Below, piece by piece: positions 44,871-55,383 of a DNA stretch of 64,000 nt. The translations under genes were made by a program, and so were the position numbers. Source of the stretch: Neisseria dentiae (GTDB lineage Bacteria > Pseudomonadota > Gammaproteobacteria > Burkholderiales > Neisseriaceae); contig NZ_CP059570.1 in the NCBI RefSeq assembly GCF_014055005.1, forward strand, positions 2,542,001 to 2,606,000. The letters are read 5' to 3'. The notes beneath the pieces were generated by a model. The model did no database searches. It was not told where the DNA came from and saw only the letters and a list, made by a program, of their open reading frames with translations. Position 1 is the first letter of the stretch; every line of letters begins with the position of its first letter.

Positions 44871-46076
44871 TCAGACGGCCTCGGGTGCGGCTTCGGGCAC
44901 GGCGGCGGCAATGCCTGCTTCGGCCAGCACGGCGCTTGCGGCCAATGCGTCGGTGTCTTTCTGCAAAAGCCGGTGGAGGTTGAGGAAATCCTGCTGCAAG
45001 GCGGCAACGTCTTGCGGTGATTCATACCATTCGGCCACGGCGGCGGCCAGTTTGGCGGGGGTGGCGTCGTCTTGCAGCAGCTCGGGCACGGCGCCTTTGC
45101 CGAGCAGGATATTGGGCAACCCCACATGGGGCACGTTGATTTTGCGTTTCACATAGGCGTAGGTGAGCGGCGAGATTTTATAGCTGATAACCATGGGTCG
45201 CTTGCACAGCGCCACTTCCAGCGTGGCGGTGCCGCTGGTAACCAGCACTACGTCGGCGGCGGTGCAGGCCAAGTCGGCGTGTGCGCTCATCAGTTGGATG
45301 GGCAGGCCGATAAATTCGCCTTGGTGCAGAATCGAAATCAGGCGGCTGCGGGTGGCCACGGTGGCCACGGGCAGCAGGAAGCGGGCGGAGGGGTAGCGTT
45401 GCAGCAGCAGGCGGGCGGTGCGGAAGAATATCGGCGCCATATAGTCGATTTCGCTCACGCGGCTGCCGGGCATCAGGCAGAACACGGGTTCCCACGGTTC
45501 GATTTTCATGTGGCGGCGTGCGGCGTCGCGGTCGGCATCGAGCGGCAAGGTTTGCGCCAGCGGGTGGCCGACAAACTCGGCCCGGCCGCCGGCTTCTTGG
45601 TAAAGCTGCGGCTCCATCGGAAACAGGCACAGCACGCGGTTGACTTGTTCCACAATGGTGTTGACCCGTTCGCGCCGCCACGCCCACACCGAGGGGCTGA
45701 CGTAGTGCACGGTGGGGATGCCTGCTTTTTTGAGTTTTTCGGCCACGCCGAGGTTGAAGTCGGGCGCGTCGATGCCCACGAACACGTCGGGGCGGATGCG
45801 TTTGAGGTCGCGCACCAGGCCGCGGCGGATTTTCAGGATTTCGGGCAGGCGCTTCACCACTTCGGCAAAGCCGCGCACGGCCAGTTTTTCTTGGTCGTAG
45901 AGGCTTTCGAAACCTTTGGCCAGCATACGCGGCCCGCCGATGCCGACGAAATGCGCCTGCGGGCAGCGCTGCTTGATGGCGGCCATCAGGTGTGCGCCGA
46001 GCAGATCGCCGGAGGCTTCGCCGGCGCACAAGGCGATGGTGAGGGGGCGGTTGGCGGGCGGTTGGTGGGAAGTCAT
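44871..46076 (-). CDS. lpxB: Lipid-A-disaccharide synthase
   Basis: Inner-membrane-associated GT19 enzyme joining UDP-diacylglucosamine and lipid X to the lipid A disaccharide. 401 residues from the ATG at 46076; the longer frame upstream lacks similarity. N-terminal motif ALCAGEASGDLLGAHLM, then FVGIGGPRMLAKGF, VFVGIDAPDFN, YVSPSVWAWR, LMPGSRVSEID and the sugar-nucleotide loop TSGTATLEVAL. It complements lpxD and lpxA in the first 10 kb. A DUS begins at the very end of the coding region near 44871-44880. Confidence 0.95.
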   Translation of the reverse strand: MTSHQPPANRPLTIALCAGEASGDLLGAHLMAAIKQRCPQAHFVGIGGPRMLAKGFESLYDQEKLAVRGFAEVVKRLPEILKIRRGLVRDLKRIRPDVFVGIDAPDFNLGVAEKLKKAGIPTVHYVSPSVWAWRRERVNTIVEQVNRVLCLFPMEPQLYQEAGGRAEFVGHPLAQTLPLDADRDAARRHMKIEPWEPVFCLMPGSRVSEIDYMAPIFFRTARLLLQRYPSARFLLPVATVATRSRLISILHQGEFIGLPIQLMSAHADLACTAADVVLVTSGTATLEVALCKRPMVISYKISPLTYAYVKRKINVPHVGLPNILLGKGAVPELLQDDATPAKLAAAVAEWYESPQDVAALQQDFLNLHRLLQKDTDALAASAVLAEAGIAAAVPEAAPEAV

Positions 46077-46191
46077 AAATAAAACAATGCAATATAGAGC
46101 AGGCGGTATTGTACCGAAATTTATCAAAATGCCGTGGGATTTTGCCCAAGCGGTAGGCCTGTATGATAAGAGAGAGGCAGGCCGCCGAAAG

Positions 46192-46226
46192 TTTCAGACG
46201 GCCGGAATGAATTTTGCAAAGGCTTT
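46192..46226. repeat. Half of a MITE-like element
   Basis: TTTCAGACGGCCGGAATGAA then TTTTGCAAAGGCTTTC matches the right-hand 35 bases of the element ending at 39207. No left end is seen, so this is probably a solo end or decayed copy in the lpxB-bioC gap. Confidence 0.45.
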
Positions 46227-46300
46227 CGGCCGTCTGAAAACATAGGGCGGCCAAACTTGAAAACGGCCATTAAACAAGTGGTTTTGCGATACCGCCGCCA

Positions 46301-47092
46301 TCAGCGCGGTTTCGGATAAAACAGAATCTCGCTTTCGCCTGCGGGCAGCTGCCGCTTTTTAATTGCGTGGCCGTACACGGTTTCGAGCGTGGCGGTGAGG
46401 GTTGCGCCGTCGGCGAACATCCGGTTGACGGCGGCGCGGGCGGCGGCTTCGTCGCTGAAATCCAACGAAGCCCACAGGCCGAGGGTTTCCATATCCTGCC
46501 AAAAGGTTTCGGGGCGGCGGTAGGAAAGCTCGAGTTTGGCAGTGTCCATCACCGGGTCGTAAAAGCCGTGGTGGAACAGCATATCGCCCAAATCGTGCAT
46601 ATCGAAAAGCATCGGCGCGTTAACGGCGATGCCCGCTTCTTTCAGACGGCCTGTCAAACCGTTCAGGCTGTCGATGCCGAAATGGGTGAAAAACAGCAGG
46701 CCGTCGGGCTTCAGCGCGCGCGCCCAGTTTTCAAAAACCGGCACGGGTTCGCGCGCGGTGATCAGGCCCAGGTTAGACCACAACATATCGGCCGCCGCTT
46801 CGGGCAGCGGTTCGGTAAGGCTTTGGCAGTGCTGCGGCACGGTTTTGCCGGTGAGTTTCTGCCATAAGCCGGTTTTGCGCGCGTCGGCGGCCGCTTGCAG
46901 AAAAGCGGGGCGCGGATCGTATTCGGCAAACGCGGCTTTGGGGTAGCGCGCGGCAAGCAGGCGGCGGCTTTCGTCGGCATCGGCGCCCGCCAGCACGATT
47001 TGCTGCGGGGCGGTGCGCACCAGTTGCAGGCGTTCGTCGGTATTGCGGGCGAGCAGGCGGTGGACGGCCCAGCGGTCGGATGTGTTCGTCAT
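46301..47092 (-). CDS. bioC: BioC-like SAM-dependent methyltransferase
   Basis: 263 residues. Probably malonyl-ACP O-methyltransferase, which caps malonyl-ACP to start pimelate synthesis for biotin; bioH at 59826 would remove the methyl group later. The glycine-rich SAM motif is degenerate (QIVLAGADADESRRLL), followed by AEYDPRPAFLQ (acidic residue for the ribose), DMLWSNLGLI and LKPDGLLFFTHFGIDSLNGL, the family-typical stretch. The classic motif I G-x-G-x-G is absent, so the assignment is by overall pattern. A DUS hairpin lies directly upstream (47120-47148). Confidence 0.75.
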   Translation of the reverse strand: MTNTSDRWAVHRLLARNTDERLQLVRTAPQQIVLAGADADESRRLLAARYPKAAFAEYDPRPAFLQAAADARKTGLWQKLTGKTVPQHCQSLTEPLPEAAADMLWSNLGLITAREPVPVFENWARALKPDGLLFFTHFGIDSLNGLTGRLKEAGIAVNAPMLFDMHDLGDMLFHHGFYDPVMDTAKLELSYRRPETFWQDMETLGLWASLDFSDEAAARAAVNRMFADGATLTATLETVYGHAIKKRQLPAGESEILFYPKPR

Positions 47093-47119
47093 TTGTTTGT
47101 CAGGTTCGGCAAAGATTTC

Positions 47120-47148
47120 AGGCCGTCTGAAAGTTTTTCAGACGGCCT
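47120..47148. terminator. DUS terminator between ydcF-like gene and bioC
   Basis: AGGCCGTCTGAA (47120-47131) and complement (47137-47148). Confidence 0.65.
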
Positions 47149-47237
47149 GTTCAAATCGATATAGGCCGGTATTGAAAACCGCCATTTTACCCGAAACCCA
47201 AACAGCCGGTTTGCCAATAAGCGCTTGGCGGCTCGGT

Positions 47238-47843
47238 TTATTCGGGTTTGACGGAGGCTTTCACCCAAGCCAGGCTTTCGCGCACGATTTTGCGCGAATA
47301 ATCCAGCGTTTTTTCGTCGCAGTCGTCTATGCCCGAATAAACCTGTAGGTTTTTTTCATGGCCCCATTGCTTGTCGGCCAGCCAGCGCGCCCGTTTGAGA
47401 TGGTAGTCGGCACTAACGATAACGACGTTGCTGTTGTTGGTGAGCGGAATCGAGCTGAACAAAATGTTTTCGTAAGTGTTTTCCGATTTGCCTTCGGTGG
47501 CGATGCGCGATTCGGGCACGCCCAGCTCGATGGCGATGGCTTTCATATGGCGGGCTTCGTTGCTGCCGTCGCTGTCGGTGCCGCCGCTCACCACCAGTTT
47601 GGGCACTTTGCCCGCATGATAAAGGTCGGCGGCGGCGGCCACGCGCGAGCGCAGGCAGGGGTTGGGGCGGCCGTTTTTGTTGACGGCATTGCCCAACACC
47701 AACGCGGCATCGGCGGGTTGGATTTCTTCGATGGTGATGCGGCGGGCGGATACCGCCGAAACATACACCCAAATCAGCAGCAGAAACCAGCATAAGGCCA
47801 GCGCCACAGGCAGATAGAGCAACATATAGCGTTTTTTATTCAT
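47238..47843 (-). CDS. SanA/YdcF-type membrane protein (DUF218)
   Basis: 201 residues from ATG 47843. One N-terminal transmembrane helix (YMLLYLPVALALCWFLLLIW) then a DUF218 domain: AALVLGNAVNKNGRPNPCL with RVAAAADLYHAG, LVVSGGTDSDGS, ENTYENILFS, NSNVVIVSADYHLKRA. These are the usual blocks of SanA and YdcF proteins, which affect envelope barrier function (vancomycin sensitivity in E. coli); the biochemical activity is not settled. An alternative upstream start exists but would put sequence before the membrane anchor. Confidence 0.82.
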   Translation of the reverse strand: MNKKRYMLLYLPVALALCWFLLLIWVYVSAVSARRITIEEIQPADAALVLGNAVNKNGRPNPCLRSRVAAAADLYHAGKVPKLVVSGGTDSDGSNEARHMKAIAIELGVPESRIATEGKSENTYENILFSSIPLTNNSNVVIVSADYHLKRARWLADKQWGHEKNLQVYSGIDDCDEKTLDYSRKIVRESLAWVKASVKPE

Positions 47844-48076
47844 ATTGTTCAGATGGTTGTGTGGCAGGGTTTGTGATGTAGGAGTGCGCGCCGCGTGAGT
47901 TTTTTTCAGATGGCCGCAGGTATACCCGGCAAGCCGCACTTTACCGCAAGTTACTGCGGTATAAAGGCAACAAACAAAAATCTATGTAAAAAATAATCTG
48001 AAAGCGCAACAAACGGGCAATAAAATTGCCGAGCGGAATAAAATAAGGAATGCGCGGTTGATAAAACGGTTTAAAA

Positions 48077-48169
48077 TATAACCAAACAAAATAAAAACGC
48101 CACGGCGCCAACCCGCCCGGCCGCGCCGCCGCACGGCTTTTAAGTTTCTTTTTATTTCGTTTGGTTATA
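48077..48169. repeat. Inverted repeat TATAACCAAAC... with GC-rich core upstream of pncC
   Basis: TATAACCAAACAAAATAAAA (from 48077) and its near complement (to 48169; 1 mismatch over about 21 bp) flank a GC-rich 50-base core of GC-alternating sequence. It makes up the middle of the 47844-48209 gap, which otherwise shows no gene. It could be a small mobile element or a strong hairpin in the pncC leader. Confidence 0.5.
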
Positions 48170-48209
48170 CCATATGAATAAAATATGGCTCAATGAAAGT
48201 TATCCGCTC

Positions 48210-48698
48210 ATGAATCCCACCTTATCCGCTTTAACCGCCCGCCTCAACGAGCGCGGGCAAACCGTAACCTGCGCCGAATCGTGCACCGGCGGCCTGCTGG
48301 CTGCCGAACTCACCCGCCTGCCGGGCAGCTCGGCATGGTTTCACACAGGCTTTATCACATACAGCAACGAAGCCAAGCAGCAGCTTTTGGGCGTGAAAAG
48401 CAACACGTTGGATTTTTACGGCGCGGTGAGCGAGGAAACCGTGCGCGAAATGGCGCTCGGTGCGCTGATTGCCGCCAAGGCCGACTATGCCTTGAGTATT
48501 TCCGGCATTGCCGGGCCGGAAGGCGGCAGCGAGGCCAAACCCGTCGGCACGGTGTGGTTCGGGCTGGCCACCAAGCAGCGCATTTGGGCGCAGCGCGCGT
48601 TTTTCGAGGGCGACCGCGACAGCATACGCGGGCAGGCCGTGCAGTTTGCGCTGGCGTTTTTAAACGGAAAAATGGAAGGAGCGGGCGGCGGAAAATAA
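48210..48698 (+). CDS. pncC: Nicotinamide-nucleotide amidohydrolase (CinA C-terminal domain)
   Basis: 162 residues from ATG 48210; an earlier in-frame ATG at 48174 would add 12 residues inside the hairpin region. Deamidates nicotinamide mononucleotide to nicotinate mononucleotide in pyridine nucleotide recycling. The active-site Ser/Thr region TCAESCTGGLLAAELTRLPG and the SISGIAGPEGGSEAKPVGTV motif are intact. Standalone, without the N-terminal MoaB-like domain of full CinA, as in E. coli PncC. A DUS terminator follows at 48748. Confidence 0.93.
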   Translation: MNPTLSALTARLNERGQTVTCAESCTGGLLAAELTRLPGSSAWFHTGFITYSNEAKQQLLGVKSNTLDFYGAVSEETVREMALGALIAAKADYALSISGIAGPEGGSEAKPVGTVWFGLATKQRIWAQRAFFEGDRDSIRGQAVQFALAFLNGKMEGAGGGK

Positions 48699-48747
48699 GC
48701 TTGCCGGTTTTACAAAGTCGCCGGTTGTGCAGGCGATATTAAAGATT

Positions 48748-48776
48748 AGGCCGTCTGAAAAGTTTTCAGACGGCCT
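48748..48776. terminator. DUS terminator, convergent pncC/patatin genes
   Basis: AGGCCGTCTGAA (48748-48759) and complement (48765-48776) followed by TTTCG. Confidence 0.7.
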
Positions 48777-48806
48777 TTCGTTATAGTTAAACTGCGGCAG
48801 CCGGCA

Positions 48807-49691
48807 TCAATACCGGTAAGCCCGCAATTTGCGCTTGATTTCGGGCAGCGCGGCCAGTGCCGCCTGTTCGCCGAGTTTGATGGCCTGCGTTTTCTGGTCG
48901 AAACCGCCCACCGCGCCCAAGTGCTGCACCTGCGGCTTGATCACGATGTCGGCTTTGGCCAGCTCGTTGCGCAGCGCGGCGGTGCTCATGATATTGAGGC
49001 TTTGGTCGAGGTAAGAGAAAAAGCCCGCTTCCGACAGTTTCGCGGGTTTGGCGGAAATATCCACCGCAATCACCAGATTGGCGCCCATGTTTTTGGCCGC
49101 GCTCACCGGTACGGGGGCGGAGAGGCCGCCGTCGACATAACGTCTGCCGCCGATTAAGGCGGGTTGGAACACATTGGGAATGCTCACCGAGGCGCGCACG
49201 GCCTGGCCGGTGTTGCCACGGTTGAAGGCCACCATCTTGCCGCTTTCCAAATCGGTGGCGACGGCGGCGAATTTAAGTGGCAGGCTCTGCAAGGGGCGGT
49301 TGCCGACTTTGCGGTTGATGTAGTCTTGCAGCTTTTGCCCGCGGATAAAGCCGGTGGTGGAAAGGGTTAAATCGACCAAATCGGTTTTGCCCAACACTTC
49401 TGCTTCCAATTCGAGCCGGTCGGGCGACATGCCTGAAGCGTAAAGGCTGCCCACAATCGAGCCTGCGCTGGTGCCGGTAACCAGGTTGACGGGAATGTTG
49501 TTGGCTTTCAAAACCTTAATCACACCGATATGGGCAAAGCCTTTCGATGCGCCGCCGCCGAGCGCCAGGCCGACCACGGCTTTGGGTTTGGCCTGCACGG
49601 GCGGTTGGGCGGGCGGTGCGGGTTGTTTCGACGTGCCGCAGGCGGCAAGCAGCACGGCGGCAAAAACGGGCAGGGAGAGACGGATGTTCAT
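48807..49691 (-). CDS. Patatin-like phospholipase lipoprotein
   Basis: 294 residues. Lipoprotein signal ending LLAACG (Cys about residue 18), a Pro-rich linker (KQPAPPAQPPVQAKPK), then a patatin domain: oxyanion loop LALGGGASKGFAH, nucleophile elbow GTSAGS, and catalytic Asp in YVDGGLSAPVPV. Ser-Asp dyad complete, so probably an active lipid acyl hydrolase in the periplasm or tethered to the envelope. Related to the RssA/NTE group. Function in the cell is not established. Confidence 0.85.
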   Translation of the reverse strand: MNIRLSLPVFAAVLLAACGTSKQPAPPAQPPVQAKPKAVVGLALGGGASKGFAHIGVIKVLKANNIPVNLVTGTSAGSIVGSLYASGMSPDRLELEAEVLGKTDLVDLTLSTTGFIRGQKLQDYINRKVGNRPLQSLPLKFAAVATDLESGKMVAFNRGNTGQAVRASVSIPNVFQPALIGGRRYVDGGLSAPVPVSAAKNMGANLVIAVDISAKPAKLSEAGFFSYLDQSLNIMSTAALRNELAKADIVIKPQVQHLGAVGGFDQKTQAIKLGEQAALAALPEIKRKLRAYRY

Positions 49692-49777
49692 GGCAGTTGG
49701 CAGTTATTAAAAGACGCATGATTATAACGGTTTATGCGTATAAAAATGTAATAAAAACGTTGGGGTTGGATAAATCG

Positions 49778-49940
49778 GGCCGTCTGAAAACGGGCAGGGC
49801 GGAAATGCCGAGCGGTCTGCTTTCAGACGGCCTGCTGCGGATTTGGCGAAGGCTGAACTACTTAGTAACCGCTCCGTCATACTTGGGCCAAGCCCGGGTA
49901 TGACGCGCATACTTTTTCTTAAGTTGATTTACTATAAAAG
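49778..49940. repeat. DUS pair and GTCATACTTGGG palindrome upstream of purB
   Basis: The 49692-50032 gap holds a DUS pair (49778-49788 and 49822-49833), a 31-base palindrome at 49875-49905 and the TTAAGTTGATTTACTATA lead at about 49920-49937, an inverted match to the repeat at 10848-10910. No gene is seen. Confidence 0.55.
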
Positions 49941-49986
49941 ACGTGTTTGCTTTCCCATAAAAAACAAAGGCCGCCGCACATTGATG

Positions 49987-49992
49987 TATAAT
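49987..49992 (+). promoter_or_regulatory. Probable -10 box of purB
   Basis: TATAAT preceded by TG, 41 bases before the purB ATG. No convincing -35 is visible, as expected if an extended -10 is used. Confidence 0.4.
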
Positions 49993-50032
49993 CACCGTCT
50001 TAAATTTTCTGCTGTTTACAGGATGCCCGATT

Positions 50033-51403
50033 ATGATCAACCCCATTTCCGCCCTTTCCCCGCTCGACGGCCGCTACGCCCGATCCGTTGAGGCGCTGCG
50101 CCCGATTTTTTCAGAATACGGCCTGATGAGGGCGCGTGTGAAAGTCGAACTCAACTGGCTCAAAGCATTGGCTGCCGAGCCGAAAATCACCGAAGTGCCC
50201 GCGTTCAGCAGCTTTACCGTTGCCGAAATCGACCGCGTGATCGAAGATTTTTCGCTGGAAGACGCCGCAGCGGTGAAAGCCATCGAAGCCACCACCAACC
50301 ACGATGTGAAAGCCATCGAATATTGGTTGAAAGAGCGCTTCGCCGGCGTGCCCGAAGTGGCCGCCGCCAGCGAGTTTATCCACTTCGCCTGCACCAGCGA
50401 AGACATCAACAACCTTTCCCACGCGCTGATGCTGGCTGAAGCACGCGAAACCGTGCTGCTGCCCAAACTGGCCGAAATCACCGCCAAGCTCACCGAAATG
50501 GCGCACAATCTGGCCGCCGTGCCGATGATGAGCCGCACCCACGGCCAACCCGCCACCCCCACCACGCTGGGCAAAGAAACCGCCAATGTGGTTTACCGCC
50601 TGCAACGCCAAACCAAACAGCTCGAATCGCAGCAGTTTTTAGGCAAAATCAACGGCGCCGTGGGCAACTACAACGCCCATATGGTGGCCTATCCCGATGT
50701 GGATTGGGAAACGCACTGCCGCAAATTCGTTGAAGAATCGCTGGGTTTGACCTTCAACCCCTACACCATCCAAATCGAGCCGCACGACTACATGGCCGAG
50801 TTTTTCCAAACCATCAGCCGCATCAACACCATATTGATCGACTTCAACCGCGACGTTTGGGGTTATATTTCGCTCGGCTATTTCAAGCAGAAAGTGAAGG
50901 CAGGCGAAGTCGGTTCTTCGACCATGCCGCATAAGGTCAACCCGATTGATTTTGAAAACTCCGAAGGCAACCTGGGCATGGCCAACGCCGTGTTAGGCTT
51001 TTTGGCCGAAAAACTGCCTGTTTCGCGCTGGCAGCGCGACCTGACCGACAGCACCGTGCTGCGCAATATGGGCGTGGGCGCGGGCTACACCGTGTTGGGC
51101 TGGGTGGCGCACCTGCGCGGCCTCAACAAGCTCGAAGCCAACCCCGCCGCGCTGGCCGCCGATTTGGACGCCACCTGGGAATTGTTGGCCGAGCCTATCC
51201 AAACCGTGATGCGCCGCTACGGCGTGGCCAACCCGTATGAAAAACTGAAAGACCTCACCCGCGGCAAAGACGGCATTACCCCCGAAGTGCTGAAAGTGTT
51301 TGTGGAATCGCTGGAAATCCCCGCCGAAGCCAAACAGCAGCTGCTCGCACTCACGCCCGCGCTGTATGTGGGCAAGGCCGAGGAATTGGCGAAGCGGATT
51401 TGA
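50033..51403 (+). CDS. purB: Adenylosuccinate lyase
   Basis: Catalyses two steps of purine synthesis: SAICAR to AICAR and adenylosuccinate to AMP, in the cytoplasm. 456 residues, the length of the E. coli-type enzyme. The fumarase/aspartase superfamily signature appears as GSSTMPHKVNPIDFENSEG, with the general acid His in MSRTHGQPATPTTLG and the substrate loop FACTSEDINNLSHAL. Start at ATG 50033 (MINPISALSPLDGRY) after GGATG. Convergent with glmS through a DUS hairpin. Confidence 0.97.
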   Translation: MINPISALSPLDGRYARSVEALRPIFSEYGLMRARVKVELNWLKALAAEPKITEVPAFSSFTVAEIDRVIEDFSLEDAAAVKAIEATTNHDVKAIEYWLKERFAGVPEVAAASEFIHFACTSEDINNLSHALMLAEARETVLLPKLAEITAKLTEMAHNLAAVPMMSRTHGQPATPTTLGKETANVVYRLQRQTKQLESQQFLGKINGAVGNYNAHMVAYPDVDWETHCRKFVEESLGLTFNPYTIQIEPHDYMAEFFQTISRINTILIDFNRDVWGYISLGYFKQKVKAGEVGSSTMPHKVNPIDFENSEGNLGMANAVLGFLAEKLPVSRWQRDLTDSTVLRNMGVGAGYTVLGWVAHLRGLNKLEANPAALAADLDATWELLAEPIQTVMRRYGVANPYEKLKDLTRGKDGITPEVLKVFVESLEIPAEAKQQLLALTPALYVGKAEELAKRI

Positions 51404-51431
51404 AAACCGGTTGGTTGGCAGTAAGGCAAAA

Positions 51432-51460
51432 AGGCCGTCTGAAAACGTTTTCAGACGGCC
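51432..51460. terminator. Bidirectional DUS terminator, purB/glmS
   Basis: AGGCCGTCTGAA (51432-51443) and complement (51449-51460) with A- and T-runs on either side. Confidence 0.75.
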
Positions 51461-51502
51461 TTTGCTTTTAATCAAAACATCTATCAAACCACCAAACAGG
51501 CG

Positions 51503-53341
<1,839 letters not shown>

Positions 53342-53387
53342 AAAAGTTCCTTAGTATCAGGTTGGTGAAAAATCCATACCGCTGACT

Positions 53388-53514
53388 TTCAGACGGCATG
53401 GGGAGAAAGGTTACTGTTTTTTAGATATAAGCCGTAGGTTTGTATGATTTGTTTCTTACTCTTCTGATTTTTCAGACGGCCTGTATTGTTGGATTGCCCG
53501 ACAGGCCGTCTGAA
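53388..53514. repeat. DUS copies in the glmU-glmS gap
   Basis: One AT-type DUS on the minus strand (53388-53399) and an AG-type facing pair (53471-53482 and 53503-53514, 20-nt loop) between glmU and glmS. Confidence 0.6.
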
Positions 53515-53535
53515 AACGGCAGCAAACAATGCGGT

Positions 53536-54906
53536 TTATTTCTTGCTTTCTTTCTCGGGCCGTATCCAGCCTTCGATGATGGTTTGGCGGGCGCGGGCGA
53601 GTACGAGGGTGTTGTCTTCGCAGTTTTTGGTGATGGTGCTGCCGCCGCCGATGGTTACTTTGTTGCCCAGCGACACGGGGGCGACCAGCACCACGTTCGA
53701 GCCGATGCGCACGTCGTCGCCGATTACGGTTTTGTGTTTGTTCACGCCGTCGTAGTTGGCGGTGATGGTGCCGGCGCCGATATTGGTTTGGCTGCCGATT
53801 TCGGCATCGCCCAGATAAGTGAGGTGGTTGGCTTTGCTGCCTTTGCCCATCACGGTGTTTTTCACCTCAACGAAGTTGCCGATGTGTACTTCGTCGGCCA
53901 GTTTCGCGCCGGGGCGCAGGCGGGCATAGGGGCCGATGGCGGCGGCGGTGCCGATTTCGCAGTTTTCCAGGCTGGAAAACGGGGCGATTTTGGTTCCGGC
54001 GCCGATTTTGGCGTTTTTAATCACACAGTTGGCGCCGATTTCCACGTTGTCGCCCAGCTCCACTTCGCCTTCGAGCACCACGTTCACATCAATCACCACA
54101 TCTTGGCCGTGTTTCAGACGGCCTCTCAAATCGAAGCGGGCGGGATCGCGCAGGGTTACGCCGGCGGTGAGCAGCGCTTGCGCCTGATTGGTTTGGAAAA
54201 TGCGTTCCAGCTCTGCGAGCTGCACTTTGTTGTTGACGCCGGCGGCCAGATAAGAGGCGGCCACCTGCACGGGGCGCACGGCGATGCCGTCGGCGTTGGC
54301 CAGCGCAATCAGGTCGGTTAAATAATATTCGCCCTGCGCGTTGTTGCTGGAGAGGCTGTTCAGCCAGCTTTCGAGCTTGGCGTTGGGCAGCACCAAAATG
54401 CCGGTGTTGGTTTCTTTCACGGCTTTTTGTTCGGGGTTGGCATCTTTTTCTTCGACAATCGCCACCACTTTGCCGCCTTCGCGGATGATGCGGCCGTAGC
54501 CTGCGGGGTTGTCGAGCACATCGGTAAGCAGGCCGACTTCGCTGCCCGCGGCTTCGAGCAGGGCTTCAAGCGTGGCGGTGTCGGTGAGCGGCACGTCGCC
54601 GTAGAGCACCAGCGTGCGGCCTTCCGGGGGCAGGTGCGGCAAGGCCATTTTCACGGCGTGGCCGGTGCCGAGCTGTTCGGTTTGCTCCACCCAGTTCACG
54701 TCGCGCTTTACTCTTTCGCGCACCATTTCTTTGCCGTGGCCGATAACCACATGAATGCCTGCGGGGTTGAGGCTGCGGGCGGTGTCGATAACGCGCGCCA
54801 TCATCGGTTCGCCGCCGATTTCGTGCAGCACTTTGGGCAGTTTGGAATACATGCGCGTGCCTTTGCCCGCGGCGAGGATAACAACGTGAAGAGGTGATTG
54901 GCTCAT
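53536..54906 (-). CDS. glmU: Bifunctional GlmU (GlcN-1-P acetyltransferase / GlcNAc-1-P uridyltransferase)
   Basis: 456 residues, standard length. The N-terminal uridyltransferase has the nucleotide motif VILAAGKGTRMYSKLPKVLH and metal-binding LYGDVPLTD; the C-terminal left-handed beta-helix acetyltransferase begins near residue 250 (hexapeptides such as VELGDNVEIGANCVI) with NYDGVNKHKTVIGDDVRIG for acetyl-CoA and trimer contacts. Makes UDP-GlcNAc from glucosamine-1-P. A coding DUS occurs near 54114-54125. Start ATG at 54906. Confidence 0.97.
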   Translation of the reverse strand: MSQSPLHVVILAAGKGTRMYSKLPKVLHEIGGEPMMARVIDTARSLNPAGIHVVIGHGKEMVRERVKRDVNWVEQTEQLGTGHAVKMALPHLPPEGRTLVLYGDVPLTDTATLEALLEAAGSEVGLLTDVLDNPAGYGRIIREGGKVVAIVEEKDANPEQKAVKETNTGILVLPNAKLESWLNSLSSNNAQGEYYLTDLIALANADGIAVRPVQVAASYLAAGVNNKVQLAELERIFQTNQAQALLTAGVTLRDPARFDLRGRLKHGQDVVIDVNVVLEGEVELGDNVEIGANCVIKNAKIGAGTKIAPFSSLENCEIGTAAAIGPYARLRPGAKLADEVHIGNFVEVKNTVMGKGSKANHLTYLGDAEIGSQTNIGAGTITANYDGVNKHKTVIGDDVRIGSNVVLVAPVSLGNKVTIGGGSTITKNCEDNTLVLARARQTIIEGWIRPEKESKK

Positions 54907-54951
54907 GATACGGCCTTGTCTTTCATAATGTTGGTTTGAATGTATTCATGC

Positions 54952-54996
54952 AGGCCGTCTGAAACCCGCGTTTGCGTTTGCGGTTTCAGACGGCCT
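54952..54996. repeat. DUS inverted repeat between the small lipoprotein gene and glmU
   Basis: AGGCCGTCTGAA (54952-54963) and complement (54985-54996) with a 21-nt loop; probable terminator for the lipoprotein gene on the minus strand. Confidence 0.6.
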
Positions 54997-55027
54997 GCCG
55001 TGGGGTGGGGAACGGGCGGGCGTTTAT

Positions 55028-55327
55028 TTATTGCGCCGTATCGGGTGTTGCACCGTTTACCGGCTCGGCTTCGGGCTGCCCGCTGCCGGGTTTCTGCCAG
55101 TGGGTGCCGCGCACATCGTGCCCGCCGTTGCCCGAAGTAACGGCACGCTGCTCGGGGCGGAACTGGTTGTAGCGCATATTGCGCGAATAAGTGCCGTCCT
55201 GATACACCACGGGGGTGCCGGGTTCGTATTTCTGGCGCAGCGCGGTGCGGCCTTCGGCGTTTTGGTAGGTTTCCCAAGAGCAGCCCGCCAGTGCGGCGAG
55301 GGCGGCCAAAAGAGCGATATAGCGCAT
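55028..55327 (-). CDS. Small lipoprotein of unknown function
   Basis: 99 residues. Lipoprotein signal MRYIALLAALAALAGC (lipobox LAGC, Cys 16). The mature part is polar with SWETYQNAEGRTALRQKYEPG, QDGTYSRNMRYNQFRPEQRAV and a disordered C-terminus. The start at 55327 has AAGGAT upstream. I recall similar short lipoproteins in Neisseria but no function. It is co-directional with the nucleotidase gene upstream and glmU downstream, separated from glmU by a hairpin. Confidence 0.75.
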   Translation of the reverse strand: MRYIALLAALAALAGCSWETYQNAEGRTALRQKYEPGTPVVYQDGTYSRNMRYNQFRPEQRAVTSGNGGHDVRGTHWQKPGSGQPEAEPVNGATPDTAQ

Positions 55328-55383
55328 GATTTATCCTTAAAATTTTTGAAAGCATCGGGCGGGTAAGACGGATGCTATTTTAA

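Noticed and set aside
49500..49691. Additional small gene opposite the start of the patatin gene
   Set aside because: Short frames on the plus strand are antisense to the lipoprotein signal and linker; no features.
53342..53535. glmS-type riboswitch in the glmS leader
   Set aside because: No recognisable core elements; the gap is mostly DUS copies.
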